61,284 nucleotides of DNA from an uncultured Collinsella sp. (GCA_934654605.1 CAKUGH010000003.1:1-61284), one strand, 5' to 3'; positions 1 to 9,202 are shown, counted from the first letter of the stretch. The notes: generated from the sequence alone by a model not told the origin. Numbers and translations: made by a program.

Positions 1-1302
1 GATATCTGGGAGCGCATCGCCGAGAACGGCACGATTTCTGCCGCCGTCATGGTCTTCGCCGCCATCGCCGCCGTCATTTGCGCCAATACCGATGCCTACG
101 AGGCCATCCATCACTTTTTGGAGACCCCGCTGTATGTGGGTCTGGGCAACCTTACGGCCGGTCTCACCGTTGAGCTTTTCGTCAACGACTTCCTCATGGC
201 GATTTTCTTTTTGTTGGTGGGCATCGAGCTTAAGTACGAGATGACGGTTGGCGAGCTCAAGAACCCGCGTCAGGCCATGCTCCCCATGCTGGCTGCCGTG
301 GGCGGCGTCGTCGTTCCCGCGTGCATCTACCTCATCTTTAACCATGCCGGCGCTCGCAACGGTTGGGCCATCCCCATGGCAACCGATATCGCCTTTGCAC
401 TGGGCGTGCTGTCGCTTTTGGGCAATCGCGTGCCCAACGGCGTGCGCGTGTTCTTCTCGACGCTCGCCATCGCCGACGACCTCATCTCCATCGCCGCTAT
501 CGCCATCTTCTACGGTCAGAGCCCCAATCCGTTTTGGTTGGGCGCCGCCGCGCTTGTGACCTGCGCACTCGTGTGGCTCAACAAGACGCAGCATTACCGC
601 CTTGCCCCGTATTCGGTACTGGGTCTGCTGTTGTGGTTCTGCATGTTCAAGAGCGGCGTACACGCTACGCTTGCTGGCGTCATCTTGGCCTTTACCATCC
701 CGGCCAAGTGCGGCGTCAAGCTCGATAGCCTCACCGATTGGCTGGGCGAGTGCCTGCCGCTGCTCGATGACCGCTACGACGACGAGGCACACATCCTGGG
801 CCAGCATGACTTTACCGTCTCGACCACCAAGGTCGAGCGCGTCATGCACCGCGTGACCCCGCCGCTCATCCGCATGGAGCGTCTGATCTCCACGCCGGTC
901 AACTTTGTGATCCTGCCGATCTTTGCGTTCGTGAACGCACAGGTTCGCCTAGTGGGCGTGGACATGAGCACGCTGCTCACCGACCCGGTGACGCTCGGCG
1001 TGTACTTTGGCATGCTGCTGGGCAAGCCGATCGGCATCTTTGGTATGACGTTTGCCCTGGTTAAGCTTAAGGCCTGCGAGCTGCCGCGCAATGTCAACTG
1101 GCACATGATTGCCGGCGTGGGCATTCTGGGCGGTATCGGCTTTACCATGTCAATCCTCATCAGCGGCCTTGCCTTCCCGACGGCCCAGTTTGAGGTTCTG
1201 GCTGCCAAGGCCGCCATCCTTGCCGGTTCGGTCACCGCTGCCGTAATCGGCATGATCTACATGAGCGTGGTCTGCAAGCATCCCTCGCCCAAGGACGAGT
1301 AA
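1..1302 (+). CDS. nhaA: Na+/H+ antiporter NhaA, 5' end outside window
   Basis: Inner-membrane antiporter that exchanges Na+ for H+ for pH and sodium homeostasis. The frame is open from base 1 (Asp-Ile-Trp-Glu-Arg), so the true start lies upstream; the first internal ATG at 49 sits inside the first membrane segment. Family signatures are the segment MATDIAFALGVL and the IADDL pair that supplies the two transport aspartates of NhaA. There are about ten further hydrophobic segments. A hydrophilic stretch of about 50 residues (near bases 720-870) follows the middle helices. The C-terminus GGIGFTMSILISGLAF is typical of the family. A strong hairpin follows at 1352-1387. Confidence 0.93.
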   Translation, partial: DIWERIAENGTISAAVMVFAAIAAVICANTDAYEAIHHFLETPLYVGLGNLTAGLTVELFVNDFLMAIFFLLVGIELKYEMTVGELKNPRQAMLPMLAAVGGVVVPACIYLIFNHAGARNGWAIPMATDIAFALGVLSLLGNRVPNGVRVFFSTLAIADDLISIAAIAIFYGQSPNPFWLGAAALVTCALVWLNKTQHYRLAPYSVLGLLLWFCMFKSGVHATLAGVILAFTIPAKCGVKLDSLTDWLGECLPLLDDRYDDEAHILGQHDFTVSTTKVERVMHRVTPPLIRMERLISTPVNFVILPIFAFVNAQVRLVGVDMSTLLTDPVTLGVYFGMLLGKPIGIFGMTFALVKLKACELPRNVNWHMIAGVGILGGIGFTMSILISGLAFPTAQFEVLAAKAAILAGSVTAAVIGMIYMSVVCKHPSPKDE

Positions 1303-1351
1303 GAGCGCAAAAACAGGGGCCGGACATGCCCCGGATGCCCTCGTGTGCAAA

Positions 1352-1387
1352 AAACGCCGTTTGTGAGTACTGTCACAAACGGCGTTT
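1352..1387 (+). terminator. Terminator after nhaA
   Basis: Perfect 14-bp stem (AAACGCCGTTTGTG with its complement) around the 8-nt loop AGTACTGT, followed by the short T-rich run TTTCATTTT. Confidence 0.75.
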
Positions 1388-1784
1388 CATTTTACGTGCG
1401 AAAAATAATGGACATAATCATGCAATCTGTACGTTAACGAGTGAACAGTGAATCAGAAACTGACGACGAGGTCCTCATAATGAGGGCGAACAAGGCCAAA
1501 GCGGGCTGTTTTTGCCTAAAATCGCTGCTACTAAAAAAGTAACAGTACTCATATTTGCCCTTTTTTGCACACTGGCCCTTTTGTTGCGCGGTTTTAACAA
1601 ACCGCGCAACTGCTCGACGCTGCAAACGACTCTAAGCGGCAATCTGACGTTCAATTTCAAGGGCGCGACCAGAAGGTCAGCGCCCTTTCATTTCACGTCA
1701 CCTTGCTCGCTTAGGGTCGTTTTCGCTGACGCTGCCAAAACATCGGCGTTAACCTAGTCGTTTAAGAACGTCCAATGACTGGTT
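1388..1784. other. Intergenic stretch with hairpins and a repeat relic
   Basis: No convincing gene. It holds a degenerate half-copy of the repeat seen complete at 16074-16288 (here about 1527-1570), a 12-bp stem with a 4-nt loop at 1582-1610, and a terminator-like hairpin at 1659-1688 (AAGGGCGC with GCGCCCTT plus an inner GACC/GGTC). The last hairpin has no gene upstream on its strand, so an unannotated short transcript is possible. A short element near 1755-1800 resembles intergenic pieces at 9250 and 10365. Confidence 0.5.
1659..1688 (+). terminator. Orphan terminator-like hairpin
   Basis: 8-bp GC-rich outer stem and a 4-bp inner stem with one bulged A, followed by TTTCATTT. No protein gene lies upstream on this strand after nhaA's own terminator. 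Confidence 0.45.
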
Positions 1785-2039
1785 CTATTCCACCGTTCCG
1801 TAGACGGCGCCCCAGCCGTGGGCGGCTAAGGCCGAGTTGAGCTGGTCGCAAAGTGACTGGCGGTCGTAATAGCCGGGCGGCAGCAGGTTGACGATTTCCA
1901 TGAGATCGGGCGCCAGGTCCAAGATTTCGGCCTGTACGATCAGATCCAGGCGGTCGATGGCGTGGCGGTCGTAAAACAGTCCGTCGACCAGGCGCTGCAG
2001 GTCGCCGAATTCCTCGGCCTGAAACGATCCGTACTCCAT
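1785..2039 (-). CDS. Small acidic protein of unknown function
   Basis: 84 residues, not recognised. The start is ATG at 2039 because AAGGAGG sits seven bases upstream; an upstream in-frame ATG at 2090 has no such site. The protein is soluble, acidic and helical (LVDGLFYDRHAIDRLDLIVQAEILDL), with an aromatic C-terminus near GWGAVYGTVE. It has no signal peptide or membrane segment. It is transcribed away from the aminotransferase gene, with which it shares the 2040-2188 promoter region. Confidence 0.7.
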   Translation of the reverse strand: MEYGSFQAEEFGDLQRLVDGLFYDRHAIDRLDLIVQAEILDLAPDLMEIVNLLPPGYYDRQSLCDQLNSALAAHGWGAVYGTVE

Positions 2040-2141
2040 AGTGCCTCCTTGGGCGCCCCACGCCGGCATGCGCGGCGATTCGTAATTCATTGCGATGAAC
2101 TTAATCTATCACGGCTTCATAACGTTGCGGCGGTGGCGGTC

Positions 2142-2147
2142 TATACT
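2142..2147 (+). promoter_or_regulatory. Probable -10 element for the aspT-type gene
   Basis: TATACT lies about 40 bases before the start codon. No good -35 is visible at standard spacing. Confidence 0.4.
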
Positions 2148-2188
2148 TAGACGAACTGCAACGTACCGCTTCGTGAAAGGTCGCACCC

Positions 2189-3493
2189 ATGCAGACGATC
2201 TACCAGAAGATGGAAACCACCGAACTCGATGCCGCCATCGAGGCGCTCAAAGCCGAGGTCGCCGAGGTCAAGGCCAAGGGCCTGGCGCTCGACATGGCCC
2301 GCGGCAAGCCGTCGCCCTCCCAGGTGGACATCTCGCGCCCCATGCTCGATATCCTTAACGCCGACGCCGATCTGCACGACGGCAACGTCGACTGCTCCAA
2401 CTACGGCTGCTTCGAGGGCATTCCCTCGGCACGCAAGTTGGCAGGGGAGTTCCTGGGCTGCCCCGCCGAGCAGACGCTCGTGCTGGGTTCGTCGAGCCTT
2501 TTGATCGAGCATGACATCGCCGGCATGTTCTGGCGCTGCGGTTCGTGCGGCAGCGAGCCCTGGGACGCCTACGAGGCCGCGCACGACGGCAAGAAGGTCA
2601 AGTTCCTGTGCCCCGTTCCCGGCTACGACCGCCACTTTGGCATCACCGCCGACCTGGGCATCGAGAATGTCCCCGTCGCGATGACCGACAACGGCCCCGA
2701 CATGGACGAGGTCGAGCGCCTCGTTGCCGCTGACGATTCCATCAAGGGCATCTGGTGCGTGCCCAAGTATTCCAACCCCACGGGCATTACCTTTAGCGAG
2801 GACACCGTGCGCCGCCTGGTTGAGATGCCCACGGCCGCGCCCGATTTCCGCATCTTCTGGGACAACGCCTACTGCGTGCACGACCTGTACGACGAGACCG
2901 ACGAGCTCGCCAACATCTTTGACCTCGCTCGCGCGGCGGGCACCGAGGATCGCGTGGTGGCCTTTGCCTCGACGTCCAAGATCACCTTCCCGGGCGCCGG
3001 CATCGGCTTTATCGGTGCGAGTCCCGCGGTCATCGCCGAGTTCTCCAAGTGCCTGAAGGCCGGCCTCATCAGCGCCGACAAGCTCAACCAGCTGCGTCAC
3101 GTGCGCTTCCTTCCCACCATCGAGGCGGTCAAGGAGCACATGAAAAAGCATGCCGAGTTCCTGCGCCCGCGCTTTGAGGCCGTCGAGCGCAAGCTCACCG
3201 AGGGCTTGGGCGACACGGGCTGTGCCACCTGGACGCACCCCCGCGGCGGCTACTTTGTGAGCTTCGATGGTCCCGAGGGCTCGGCCCAGAAGGTCGCCGC
3301 GCTTTGCGCCGACCTGGGCGTCAAGCTCACGCCGGCCGGTGCTACCTGGCCCTATGGCAAGGACCCGCGCGACACCAACATCCGCATCGCGCCGAGCTAT
3401 CCCACGGTCGAGGACCTGGAGGCCGCGCTCGATGTGCTGGTGCTGGCCGTTAAGCTTGTCGCTGCCGAGCTTGCGCGTGCCGAGCGCGCCTAA
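2189..3493 (+). CDS. Aspartate aminotransferase, AspT type
   Basis: PLP-dependent enzyme of 434 residues, probably moving the amino group between aspartate and 2-oxoglutarate in the cytosol. It resembles the AspT/subgroup Ig family rather than classical AspC. Visible marks are the start MARGKPSPSQVDISRPML, the SNPTG loop (KYSNPTGITF), the FWDNAYCVHDL segment that contacts the cofactor, and the Schiff-base lysine in STSKITFPGAGIGF. The C-terminus carries NIRIAPSYPT with the substrate-carboxylate arginine. The length fits the family. ATG at 2189 follows GAAAGG. The gene appears to be monocistronic. Confidence 0.85.
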   Translation: MQTIYQKMETTELDAAIEALKAEVAEVKAKGLALDMARGKPSPSQVDISRPMLDILNADADLHDGNVDCSNYGCFEGIPSARKLAGEFLGCPAEQTLVLGSSSLLIEHDIAGMFWRCGSCGSEPWDAYEAAHDGKKVKFLCPVPGYDRHFGITADLGIENVPVAMTDNGPDMDEVERLVAADDSIKGIWCVPKYSNPTGITFSEDTVRRLVEMPTAAPDFRIFWDNAYCVHDLYDETDELANIFDLARAAGTEDRVVAFASTSKITFPGAGIGFIGASPAVIAEFSKCLKAGLISADKLNQLRHVRFLPTIEAVKEHMKKHAEFLRPRFEAVERKLTEGLGDTGCATWTHPRGGYFVSFDGPEGSAQKVAALCADLGVKLTPAGATWPYGKDPRDTNIRIAPSYPTVEDLEAALDVLVLAVKLVAAELARAERA

Positions 3494-3544
3494 CGCGCGG
3501 CTTCCCGTACCATCCGCACTTTCGATACGTAAAGGAGCGTATAC

Positions 3545-3859
3545 ATGGATTTGGGTATTTCCACCAACCCCACGCCAGAGCTCTACACCATTAAGGTGAC
3601 CGGTGAGATCGATATCTCTAACGCCGATAGCCTGCGCAATGCCATCGACCTGGCGCTCGAGCAGCCCACTGAGGCCGTTGAGCTCGATTTTGCCCAGGTG
3701 AGCTACATCGATTCGACGGGCATTGGCGTGCTCGTGGGCGCTGCGCACCACGCGGTCGACCACGGTAAGCGCTTTAGCTGCACCAATGTGCAGCCTCCGG
3801 TGATGCGCGTGGTTCAGCTGTTGGGTGTCGACCAGGAGATTTCGATCACCGCTGCATAA
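3545..3859 (+). CDS. STAS-domain anti-sigma factor antagonist
   Basis: 104-residue single STAS domain of the SpoIIAA/RsbV type. The core YIDSTGIGVLVGAAHHA contains the serine that the partner kinase normally phosphorylates. Unphosphorylated protein would bind an anti-sigma kinase and free a sigma factor. No kinase or sigma gene lies beside it, so its partner is elsewhere. AAAGGAG precedes the ATG by about nine bases. Confidence 0.85.
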   Translation: MDLGISTNPTPELYTIKVTGEIDISNADSLRNAIDLALEQPTEAVELDFAQVSYIDSTGIGVLVGAAHHAVDHGKRFSCTNVQPPVMRVVQLLGVDQEISITAA

Positions 3860-3931
3860 TCTTTGTCCCCAAAAGGGCGTGCCGTTTGGCATATGTTTGT
3901 GATGCGCTCGGACGTTTTGGCGTCCGGGCGC

Positions 3932-3937
3932 TATACT
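3932..3937 (+). promoter_or_regulatory. Probable -10 element before the tat genes
   Basis: TATACT lies about 75 bases before the GTG start of the TatB/A gene. No clear -35. Confidence 0.35.
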
Positions 3938-4012
3938 TGACCGAATGAATAGACGAGTTCCGGCCGAATGGCGCGGTGCGGGCTCGACTCACATCGAGCC
4001 TTGGAGGTATGT

Positions 4013-4588
4013 GTGTTTGGTATTGGAGAGGGTGAGCTCGCGATCATCGTGGTCTTCGGCTTTTTGCTGTTTGGCCCGGATAAGCTCCCGCAGATGGGCC
4101 GCACGATCGGCCGTGCCATCCGTCAGTTCCGCGAGACGCAGGAAAAGATGACGGCCGTTGTTCAGTCCGAGATCATCGATCCGGTAAGCGAGGCTGCTTC
4201 GGCTCCGGTCAAGCCCAAGAAGGCTGCTGCGACCGACGACGATTCCGATGCGGACGAGGGCGCCGCTGAGCCGGCAGCGCCCGCCAAGAAGGAGACCTTT
4301 GCCGAGCGTCGCGCCCGTCTTGCTGCCGAGAAGGCCGCAAGCGAGGGTGCTGCTGAGGGCGAGGGCGCTGCCGAGGATCTTGCGACCGAGGGCACCGAGC
4401 CCGCTGCTGCTGCTGTCGAGCCCGAGCCTGCTGTAGAGCCCGAGCCCGAGCCGGCAGAGCCCACGACGGCTGACCTCTACGCCCGTCGTCCCCGCAAGCG
4501 CAAGGTCGTCGTCGACCAGCTCGCTCGCGAACTCGAGGCCGAGGACGACGCTGCTGCCGCCGACGCCCCGAAGGGAGGCGATGAGTAA
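4013..4588 (+). CDS. tatB: Twin-arginine translocase TatA/TatB-type subunit
   Basis: 191 residues. Part of the Tat machinery that exports folded proteins carrying a twin-arginine signal. The start is GTG at 4013, with TTGGAGGT five bases before it. This gives the canonical N-terminus MFGIGEGELAIIVVFGFLLFGPDKLP: one membrane helix, the FGP hinge and an amphipathic helix. The rest is a long Ala/Glu/Pro-rich cytoplasmic tail with a basic patch near the end (RRPRKRK). One longer tail rather than a short TatA favours a TatB role, but sequence alone does not separate TatA from TatB. Its stop overlaps the tatC start (TAATG). Confidence 0.88.
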   Translation: MFGIGEGELAIIVVFGFLLFGPDKLPQMGRTIGRAIRQFRETQEKMTAVVQSEIIDPVSEAASAPVKPKKAAATDDDSDADEGAAEPAAPAKKETFAERRARLAAEKAASEGAAEGEGAAEDLATEGTEPAAAAVEPEPAVEPEPEPAEPTTADLYARRPRKRKVVVDQLARELEAEDDAAAADAPKGGDE

Positions 4589-5379
4589 TGCCTATCGGAC
4601 CTGCGCGTATGCCGCTCTTCGATCACCTGGGAGAGCTTCGTCGCCGCCTGACCATCGTGGTCGTGTCGGTGTTTGCCGCCGCTATCGTGCTGTATTTCGC
4701 CACACCCGTGGTGCTCGACATCTTGGAAGACCCCATCCGCTCCTTTGTGCCGGACGGTAAGTTCTACATCACCACCACGCTCGGCGGCTTTGGCCTGCGC
4801 TTCTCGCTTGCCATCAAGATGGCCGTGGTCATGTGCACGCCCATGATCATCTGGCAGATTCTGGCATTTTTCCTGCCGGCATTGCGCCCCAACGAGCGCA
4901 AGTGGGTCGTGCCCACGGTGCTCGCCTCGACGCTGCTCTTCTTCCTGGGCGCCATCTTCTGCTACTTCATCATCATCCCGGCCGGCTTTGAGTGGCTCAT
5001 CGGCGAGACCTCGGCCGTCGCCACCGCGCTGCCCGACCTGGAGAACTACGTCAACATGGAGCTGCTCTTTATGATCGGCTTTGGCGTGGCGTTCGAGCTT
5101 CCGCTCATCATCTTCTACCTGTCCGTTTTCCACATCGTGTCCTACGCCGCCTTCCGCAGCGCTTGGCGCTATGTGTACGTGGGCCTGCTCGTGGCTTCGG
5201 CTGTGATCACGCCCGACGGCTCGCCCGTCACCCTGGGCCTTATGTACGGCGCCCTGCTCTCGCTCTACGAGATCTCGCTTGCCGTCGCCCGCGTGGTCAT
5301 CACTGCGCGCGAGGGCAAGGAGGGCCTGTTCGTGAGCCGTCTGGACCTGTTCTCGGACGACGAGGACGACGAGGAGTAA
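4588..5379 (+). CDS. tatC: Twin-arginine translocase subunit TatC
   Basis: 263 residues and six membrane segments, the receptor for twin-arginine signal peptides. The N-terminal LFDHLGELRRRL is the signature cytoplasmic segment, and FGLRFSLAIKMAVV and FGVAFELPLIIFYL are typical helices. The ATG overlaps the TatB/A stop and AGGGAGG lies inside the end of that gene, so translation is probably coupled. The C-terminus is acidic (DDEDDEE). hypA starts seven bases after the stop, so these genes may be one transcript; hydrogenases are common Tat substrates. Confidence 0.93.
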   Translation: MPIGPARMPLFDHLGELRRRLTIVVVSVFAAAIVLYFATPVVLDILEDPIRSFVPDGKFYITTTLGGFGLRFSLAIKMAVVMCTPMIIWQILAFFLPALRPNERKWVVPTVLASTLLFFLGAIFCYFIIIPAGFEWLIGETSAVATALPDLENYVNMELLFMIGFGVAFELPLIIFYLSVFHIVSYAAFRSAWRYVYVGLLVASAVITPDGSPVTLGLMYGALLSLYEISLAVARVVITAREGKEGLFVSRLDLFSDDEDDEE

Positions 5380-5385
5380 ATCGGT

Positions 5386-5742
5386 ATGCACGAGGTTGGC
5401 ATTGTCAACGGCATACTCGATACAGTGATTCGCGCGGCGCGTGGGGCGGGGGCCTCGCGCGCCGTTTTGGTAACGCTGCGTATCGGGGATATGACCGAGG
5501 TCGTGCGCGAGGCGCTCAACTTTGCCTGGGAGACGTTTCGCGATGAGGATCCGCTCACGAAGGGCTGCGAGCTCGCCGTGGAGGAGATTCATCCGCAAAG
5601 CGAGTGTCTGGACTGCGGCGAGGTCTTCGATCACGACCGCTTCCATTGTCGCTGCCCCCAGTGCGGAGGCGCCAACGTGCGCCTGCTGCACGGCCGCGAG
5701 CTCGATATTGCGAGCATCGAGATCGAAACCCCCGACGATTAG
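5386..5742 (+). CDS. hypA: Hydrogenase nickel incorporation protein HypA
   Basis: 118 residues. HypA binds nickel and delivers it, with HypB, to the large subunit of NiFe hydrogenases. The N-terminus MHE supplies the nickel-binding His2. The zinc domain has CLDC followed by CPQC. Length is normal. It follows tatC by a few bases and precedes hypB by 56, with a TATAAA box at 5768 that could give hypB its own promoter. hypC-F and the hydrogenase are not in the window. Confidence 0.92.
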   Translation: MHEVGIVNGILDTVIRAARGAGASRAVLVTLRIGDMTEVVREALNFAWETFRDEDPLTKGCELAVEEIHPQSECLDCGEVFDHDRFHCRCPQCGGANVRLLHGRELDIASIEIETPDD

Positions 5743-5798
5743 TCCGCCCAGCCATCTGATGATGGGGTATAAAGGGGCAAAAGTAAGGAGCGCCGAAT

Positions 5799-6482
5799 AT
5801 GGCCGAGAAAACGATTGATATCGCGTCGCCGATTCTGTCGCGCAATGAGCGCCTGGCAGATCAGCTGCGTCAGCGATTCACAGAGACAAACACCTACGTG
5901 ATCAACGTGCTATCGAGCCCCGGCTCGGGCAAGACCACCACGATCCTGGGTACCAACGAGCGCCTGCGCGACAAGGCGGGCCTTCGCTGTGCCGTCATCG
6001 AGGGCGATATCGCCTCGGACGTCGACGCCATCACCATGAAGGAAGCCGGCATGCCCGCTATCCAGATCAACACGGGCGGCCTGTGCCACCTCGAGGGCAA
6101 TATGATCATGGAGGCAGTCGACGCGTTCGACCAAGCTGTGGGTCTGGAAAACATCGACGTTATCTTTATCGAAAACGTGGGTAACCTGGTCTGCCCGGTC
6201 GACTTTGACCTGGGCGAGAACCTGTCCATCATGATCCTCTCGGTGCCCGAGGGCGACGACAAGCCCATCAAGTACCCGGGCATCTTCCAGCACGCCGGCG
6301 CACAGCTACTCAACAAGGTCGACGTGGCCCCGGCTTTCGATTTTGACATGGATAGGTATACTAAGACACTCGATGACCTCAATCCGCAAGCGCCGCGGTT
6401 TGCCGTGAGCGCGCGCAAGGGCGAGGGCATGGATGCCTGGTGCGATTGGCTCATCGGGCAGGTCGAGCAAGCAAGGGCGTAA
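5799..6482 (+). CDS. hypB: Hydrogenase nickel incorporation GTPase HypB
   Basis: 227-residue SIMIBI-class GTPase that drives nickel insertion into hydrogenase. The P-loop LSSPGSGKTT lies near residues 38-47. VIEGDIASDVDA, the metal-binding segment QINTGGLCHLE and FIENVGNLVCP (Walker B and G3 region) follow. There is no N-terminal His-rich nickel-storage stretch, as in short HypB forms. AAGGAG precedes the ATG. Confidence 0.93.
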   Translation: MAEKTIDIASPILSRNERLADQLRQRFTETNTYVINVLSSPGSGKTTTILGTNERLRDKAGLRCAVIEGDIASDVDAITMKEAGMPAIQINTGGLCHLEGNMIMEAVDAFDQAVGLENIDVIFIENVGNLVCPVDFDLGENLSIMILSVPEGDDKPIKYPGIFQHAGAQLLNKVDVAPAFDFDMDRYTKTLDDLNPQAPRFAVSARKGEGMDAWCDWLIGQVEQARA

Positions 6483-6536
6483 GTCGGCCGCCATACGGGC
6501 GGGCGTAGCCGCAGAGATACGAGATAGGAGCCTCTT

Positions 6537-9131
6537 TTGAAGCTCATCATCGCCGAGAAAAACGACGCCGCGCGTCAGATCGCCGAGCGTCTGTCCACGG
6601 GCAAGCCCAAAAAGGACAAGGTGTACAACACCGCCATCTACCGTTTTGAGTGGAAGGGCGAGGAGTGCGTGACCATCGGCCTTGCCGGTCACATCCTGGC
6701 GCCCGATTTTTGCGACAGCGTGCTGTTCGATAAAAAGCTGGGCTGGTATTCGGTCACCGAGGACGGCGAGATGCTGCCGGCCGACATGCCCGATGGCCTG
6801 GCCCGTCCGCCCTACGACACCAAGCGCAAGCCGTTTCTTGCCGACGGCATCTCCATCAAGGGCTGGAAGCTCGAGAGCCTGCCTTACCTTACCTGGGCGC
6901 CGGTCATCAAGCTGCCGGCCGAGAAGGAGCTCATTCGTTCGCTCAAGAACCTGGCCAAGAAGTCCGACAGCGTCATCATCGCCACGGACTTTGACCGCGA
7001 GGGCGAGCTGATCGGTTCGGACGCCCTCAACAAGGTGCGCGAGGTGGCGCCGGACTTGCCGGTTGCCCGCGCCCAGTATTCTTCGTTTACCAAGGCCGAG
7101 ATCACGCAGGCCTTCGATAACCTCGTCTCGCTCGACCAGAATCTGGCCGACGCCGGCGAGAGCCGCCAGCACATCGACCTCATTTGGGGCGCGGTGCTCA
7201 CGCGTTACCTGACGCTCGCCAAGTTTGGCGGCTTTGGCAACGTGCGCTCTGCCGGCCGCGTGCAGACACCGACGCTCGCCCTGGTGGTTGAGCGCGAGCG
7301 CGAACGCATGGCGTTTGTGCCCGAGGACTATTGGCAGATTCGCGGCATGGGTGCCGCGCAGGGTGCCGCCGAGGACGATCGCTTTAAGATTGCGCACAAG
7401 ACGGCGCGCTTTACCGACAAGGATGCCGCCGAGACAGCATACGGCCACGTTGACGGCGCCACGACGGCAACCGTCGCTGCGGTGACCAAGCGCTCGCGCA
7501 AGCAGCAGCCGCCCACCCCGTTTGCGACGACATCGCTGCAGGCTGCCGCCGCGGCCGAGGGCATCTCGCCTGCGCGTACGATGCGCATCGCCGAGTCCCT
7601 CTATATGGCCGGCCTCATCAGCTACCCGCGTGTCGACAATACCGTGTACCCCGCGACGCTCGACCTGGGCGCCGTGGTGAGCGACCTGGCAAAGATCAAC
7701 CCGGCGCTGGCGCCCGTGTGCAAAAAGGTGCTCGCCGGCCCCATGAAGCCCACGCGCGGCAAGGTCGAGACCACCGACCACCCGCCGATCTATCCCACGG
7801 GCGAGGGCGATCCGTCCACGCTCGACGGCGGCCAGCGCAAGCTCTACGACCTCATCGCCCGCCGCTTCCTGGCGACGCTCATGGGTCCCGCGACTATCGA
7901 GAACACCAAGCTCGAGCTTGACGTCAACGGAGAGCCGTTCGTGGCCTCGGGCGACGTGCTCGTGACTCCGGGCTTCCGCGAGGCCTACCCGTACGGCCTT
8001 AAGCGCGACGAGCAGATGCCGCCGCTGGAGCAGGGCGATACGGTCGATGTGTTCGACATTAAACTCGAGGCCAAGCAGACCGAGCCGCCCGCGCGTTACA
8101 GCCAGGGCAAGCTCGTGCAGGAGATGGAAAAGCGCGGCCTGGGCACCAAGTCCACGCGCGCGAGCATCATCGAGCGCCTGTATGCCGTGCGCTACCTCAA
8201 AAACGATCCCGTGGAGCCGAGCCAGCTGGGTATCGCCATCATCGACGCGCTGACGCAGTTTGCCCCGCGCATCACGAGCCCCGATATGACCAGCGAGCTC
8301 GACGGCGACATGACCCGTGTGGAGCGCGGCGAGGACACCGAAGAGCATGTCGTGACGCACTCGCGCGCGCTGCTGGCCGGCGTGCTCGACGAGCTGCTCA
8401 AGCATACGCAGGAGCTGGGCGACGCCATCAGCGACGCCGTCACGGCTGATGCGCGCGTGGGCGCCTGCCCCAAGTGCGGCAAGGACCTGGTTATGAAGAC
8501 GAGCGCCAAGACCCGTGGCAGCTTCATTGGCTGCATGGGCTGGCCCGACTGCGACGTGACCTATCCGGTGCCGAGCGGCGTCAAGGTGAGCCCGCTCGAG
8601 GGCGAGGCCGCCGTGTGCCCCGAATGCGGTGCGCCGCGCATCAAGTGTCAGCCGTTCCGCCAGAAGGCTTTCGAGATCTGCGTGAACCCGACGTGCCCCA
8701 CCAACTACGAGCCCGACCTTAAAGTGGGCGAGTGCAAGGTGTGTGCCGAGGCCGGACGCCATGGCGACCTGATCGCGCACAAGAGCGAGAAGAGCGGCAA
8801 GCGCTTTATCCGCTGCACCAACTACGATGACTGCGGCGTGAGCTATCCGCTGCCGGCGCGTGGCAAGCTCGAGGCGACGGGCGAGACCTGTCCCGAGTGC
8901 GGCGCCCCCATCGTGGTGGTCAACACGGCGCGCGGCCCGTGGCGTATCTGCGTCAACATGGACTGCCCGACCAAGGAGAAGAAGCCCGCCCGCGGCCGCA
9001 AGACTGCGACCAAGACGAGTGCGGTGAAGAAGACGACGGCTGCAAAGAAGACCACGGCTGCGAAGAAGACGACGGCCAAGAAGACGGCCGCGAAGAAGTC
9101 GACCGCCAAGAAGGCCGCCGCCGACAAATAG
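6537..9131 (+). CDS. topA: Type IA DNA topoisomerase with zinc ribbons and basic tail
   Basis: 864 residues; relaxes negative supercoils by a one-strand break. It starts at TTG 6537 with TAGGAG six bases before. The TOPRIM motif TDFDREGE places the metal acids near Asp151/153. The nucleophile is Tyr363 in GLISYPRVDN, a form closer to archaeal and TopB-like enzymes than to the TYMRTDS of classical bacterial TopA. About four Cys4 zinc ribbons follow (near 645, 695, 735 and 790). The final 40 residues are an Ala/Lys/Thr repeat resembling histone H1 tails. It may act beside a second topoisomerase elsewhere. Confidence 0.88.
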   Translation: MKLIIAEKNDAARQIAERLSTGKPKKDKVYNTAIYRFEWKGEECVTIGLAGHILAPDFCDSVLFDKKLGWYSVTEDGEMLPADMPDGLARPPYDTKRKPFLADGISIKGWKLESLPYLTWAPVIKLPAEKELIRSLKNLAKKSDSVIIATDFDREGELIGSDALNKVREVAPDLPVARAQYSSFTKAEITQAFDNLVSLDQNLADAGESRQHIDLIWGAVLTRYLTLAKFGGFGNVRSAGRVQTPTLALVVERERERMAFVPEDYWQIRGMGAAQGAAEDDRFKIAHKTARFTDKDAAETAYGHVDGATTATVAAVTKRSRKQQPPTPFATTSLQAAAAAEGISPARTMRIAESLYMAGLISYPRVDNTVYPATLDLGAVVSDLAKINPALAPVCKKVLAGPMKPTRGKVETTDHPPIYPTGEGDPSTLDGGQRKLYDLIARRFLATLMGPATIENTKLELDVNGEPFVASGDVLVTPGFREAYPYGLKRDEQMPPLEQGDTVDVFDIKLEAKQTEPPARYSQGKLVQEMEKRGLGTKSTRASIIERLYAVRYLKNDPVEPSQLGIAIIDALTQFAPRITSPDMTSELDGDMTRVERGEDTEEHVVTHSRALLAGVLDELLKHTQELGDAISDAVTADARVGACPKCGKDLVMKTSAKTRGSFIGCMGWPDCDVTYPVPSGVKVSPLEGEAAVCPECGAPRIKCQPFRQKAFEICVNPTCPTNYEPDLKVGECKVCAEAGRHGDLIAHKSEKSGKRFIRCTNYDDCGVSYPLPARGKLEATGETCPECGAPIVVVNTARGPWRICVNMDCPTKEKKPARGRKTATKTSAVKKTTAAKKTTAAKKTTAKKTAAKKSTAKKAAADK

Positions 9132-9157
9132 CCGAACAGCGACGCAACACAGCAACA

Positions 9158-9195
9158 GGGGCCGGGTGCGCGAATCTAAGCGCGCGCCCGGCCCC
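9158..9195 (+). terminator. Hairpin after the topoisomerase gene
   Basis: Stem GGGGCCGGG plus GCGCG paired with CGCGC plus CCCGGCCCC, with one mismatch. Very GC-rich but without a clear T-run. Confidence 0.6.
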
Positions 9196-9202
9196 GCTCA
9201 TG

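Noticed and set aside
1512..1757. An 81-codon frame in the nhaA downstream gap
   Set aside because: It runs through a repeat relic and two hairpins and has no ribosome site.
6306..9155. A 949-codon open frame on the minus strand opposite the topoisomerase gene
   Set aside because: GC-rich coding DNA leaves the antisense frame open; the translation is low-complexity Arg/Leu/Gly/His and has no family motif, while the plus strand encodes a clear topoisomerase.
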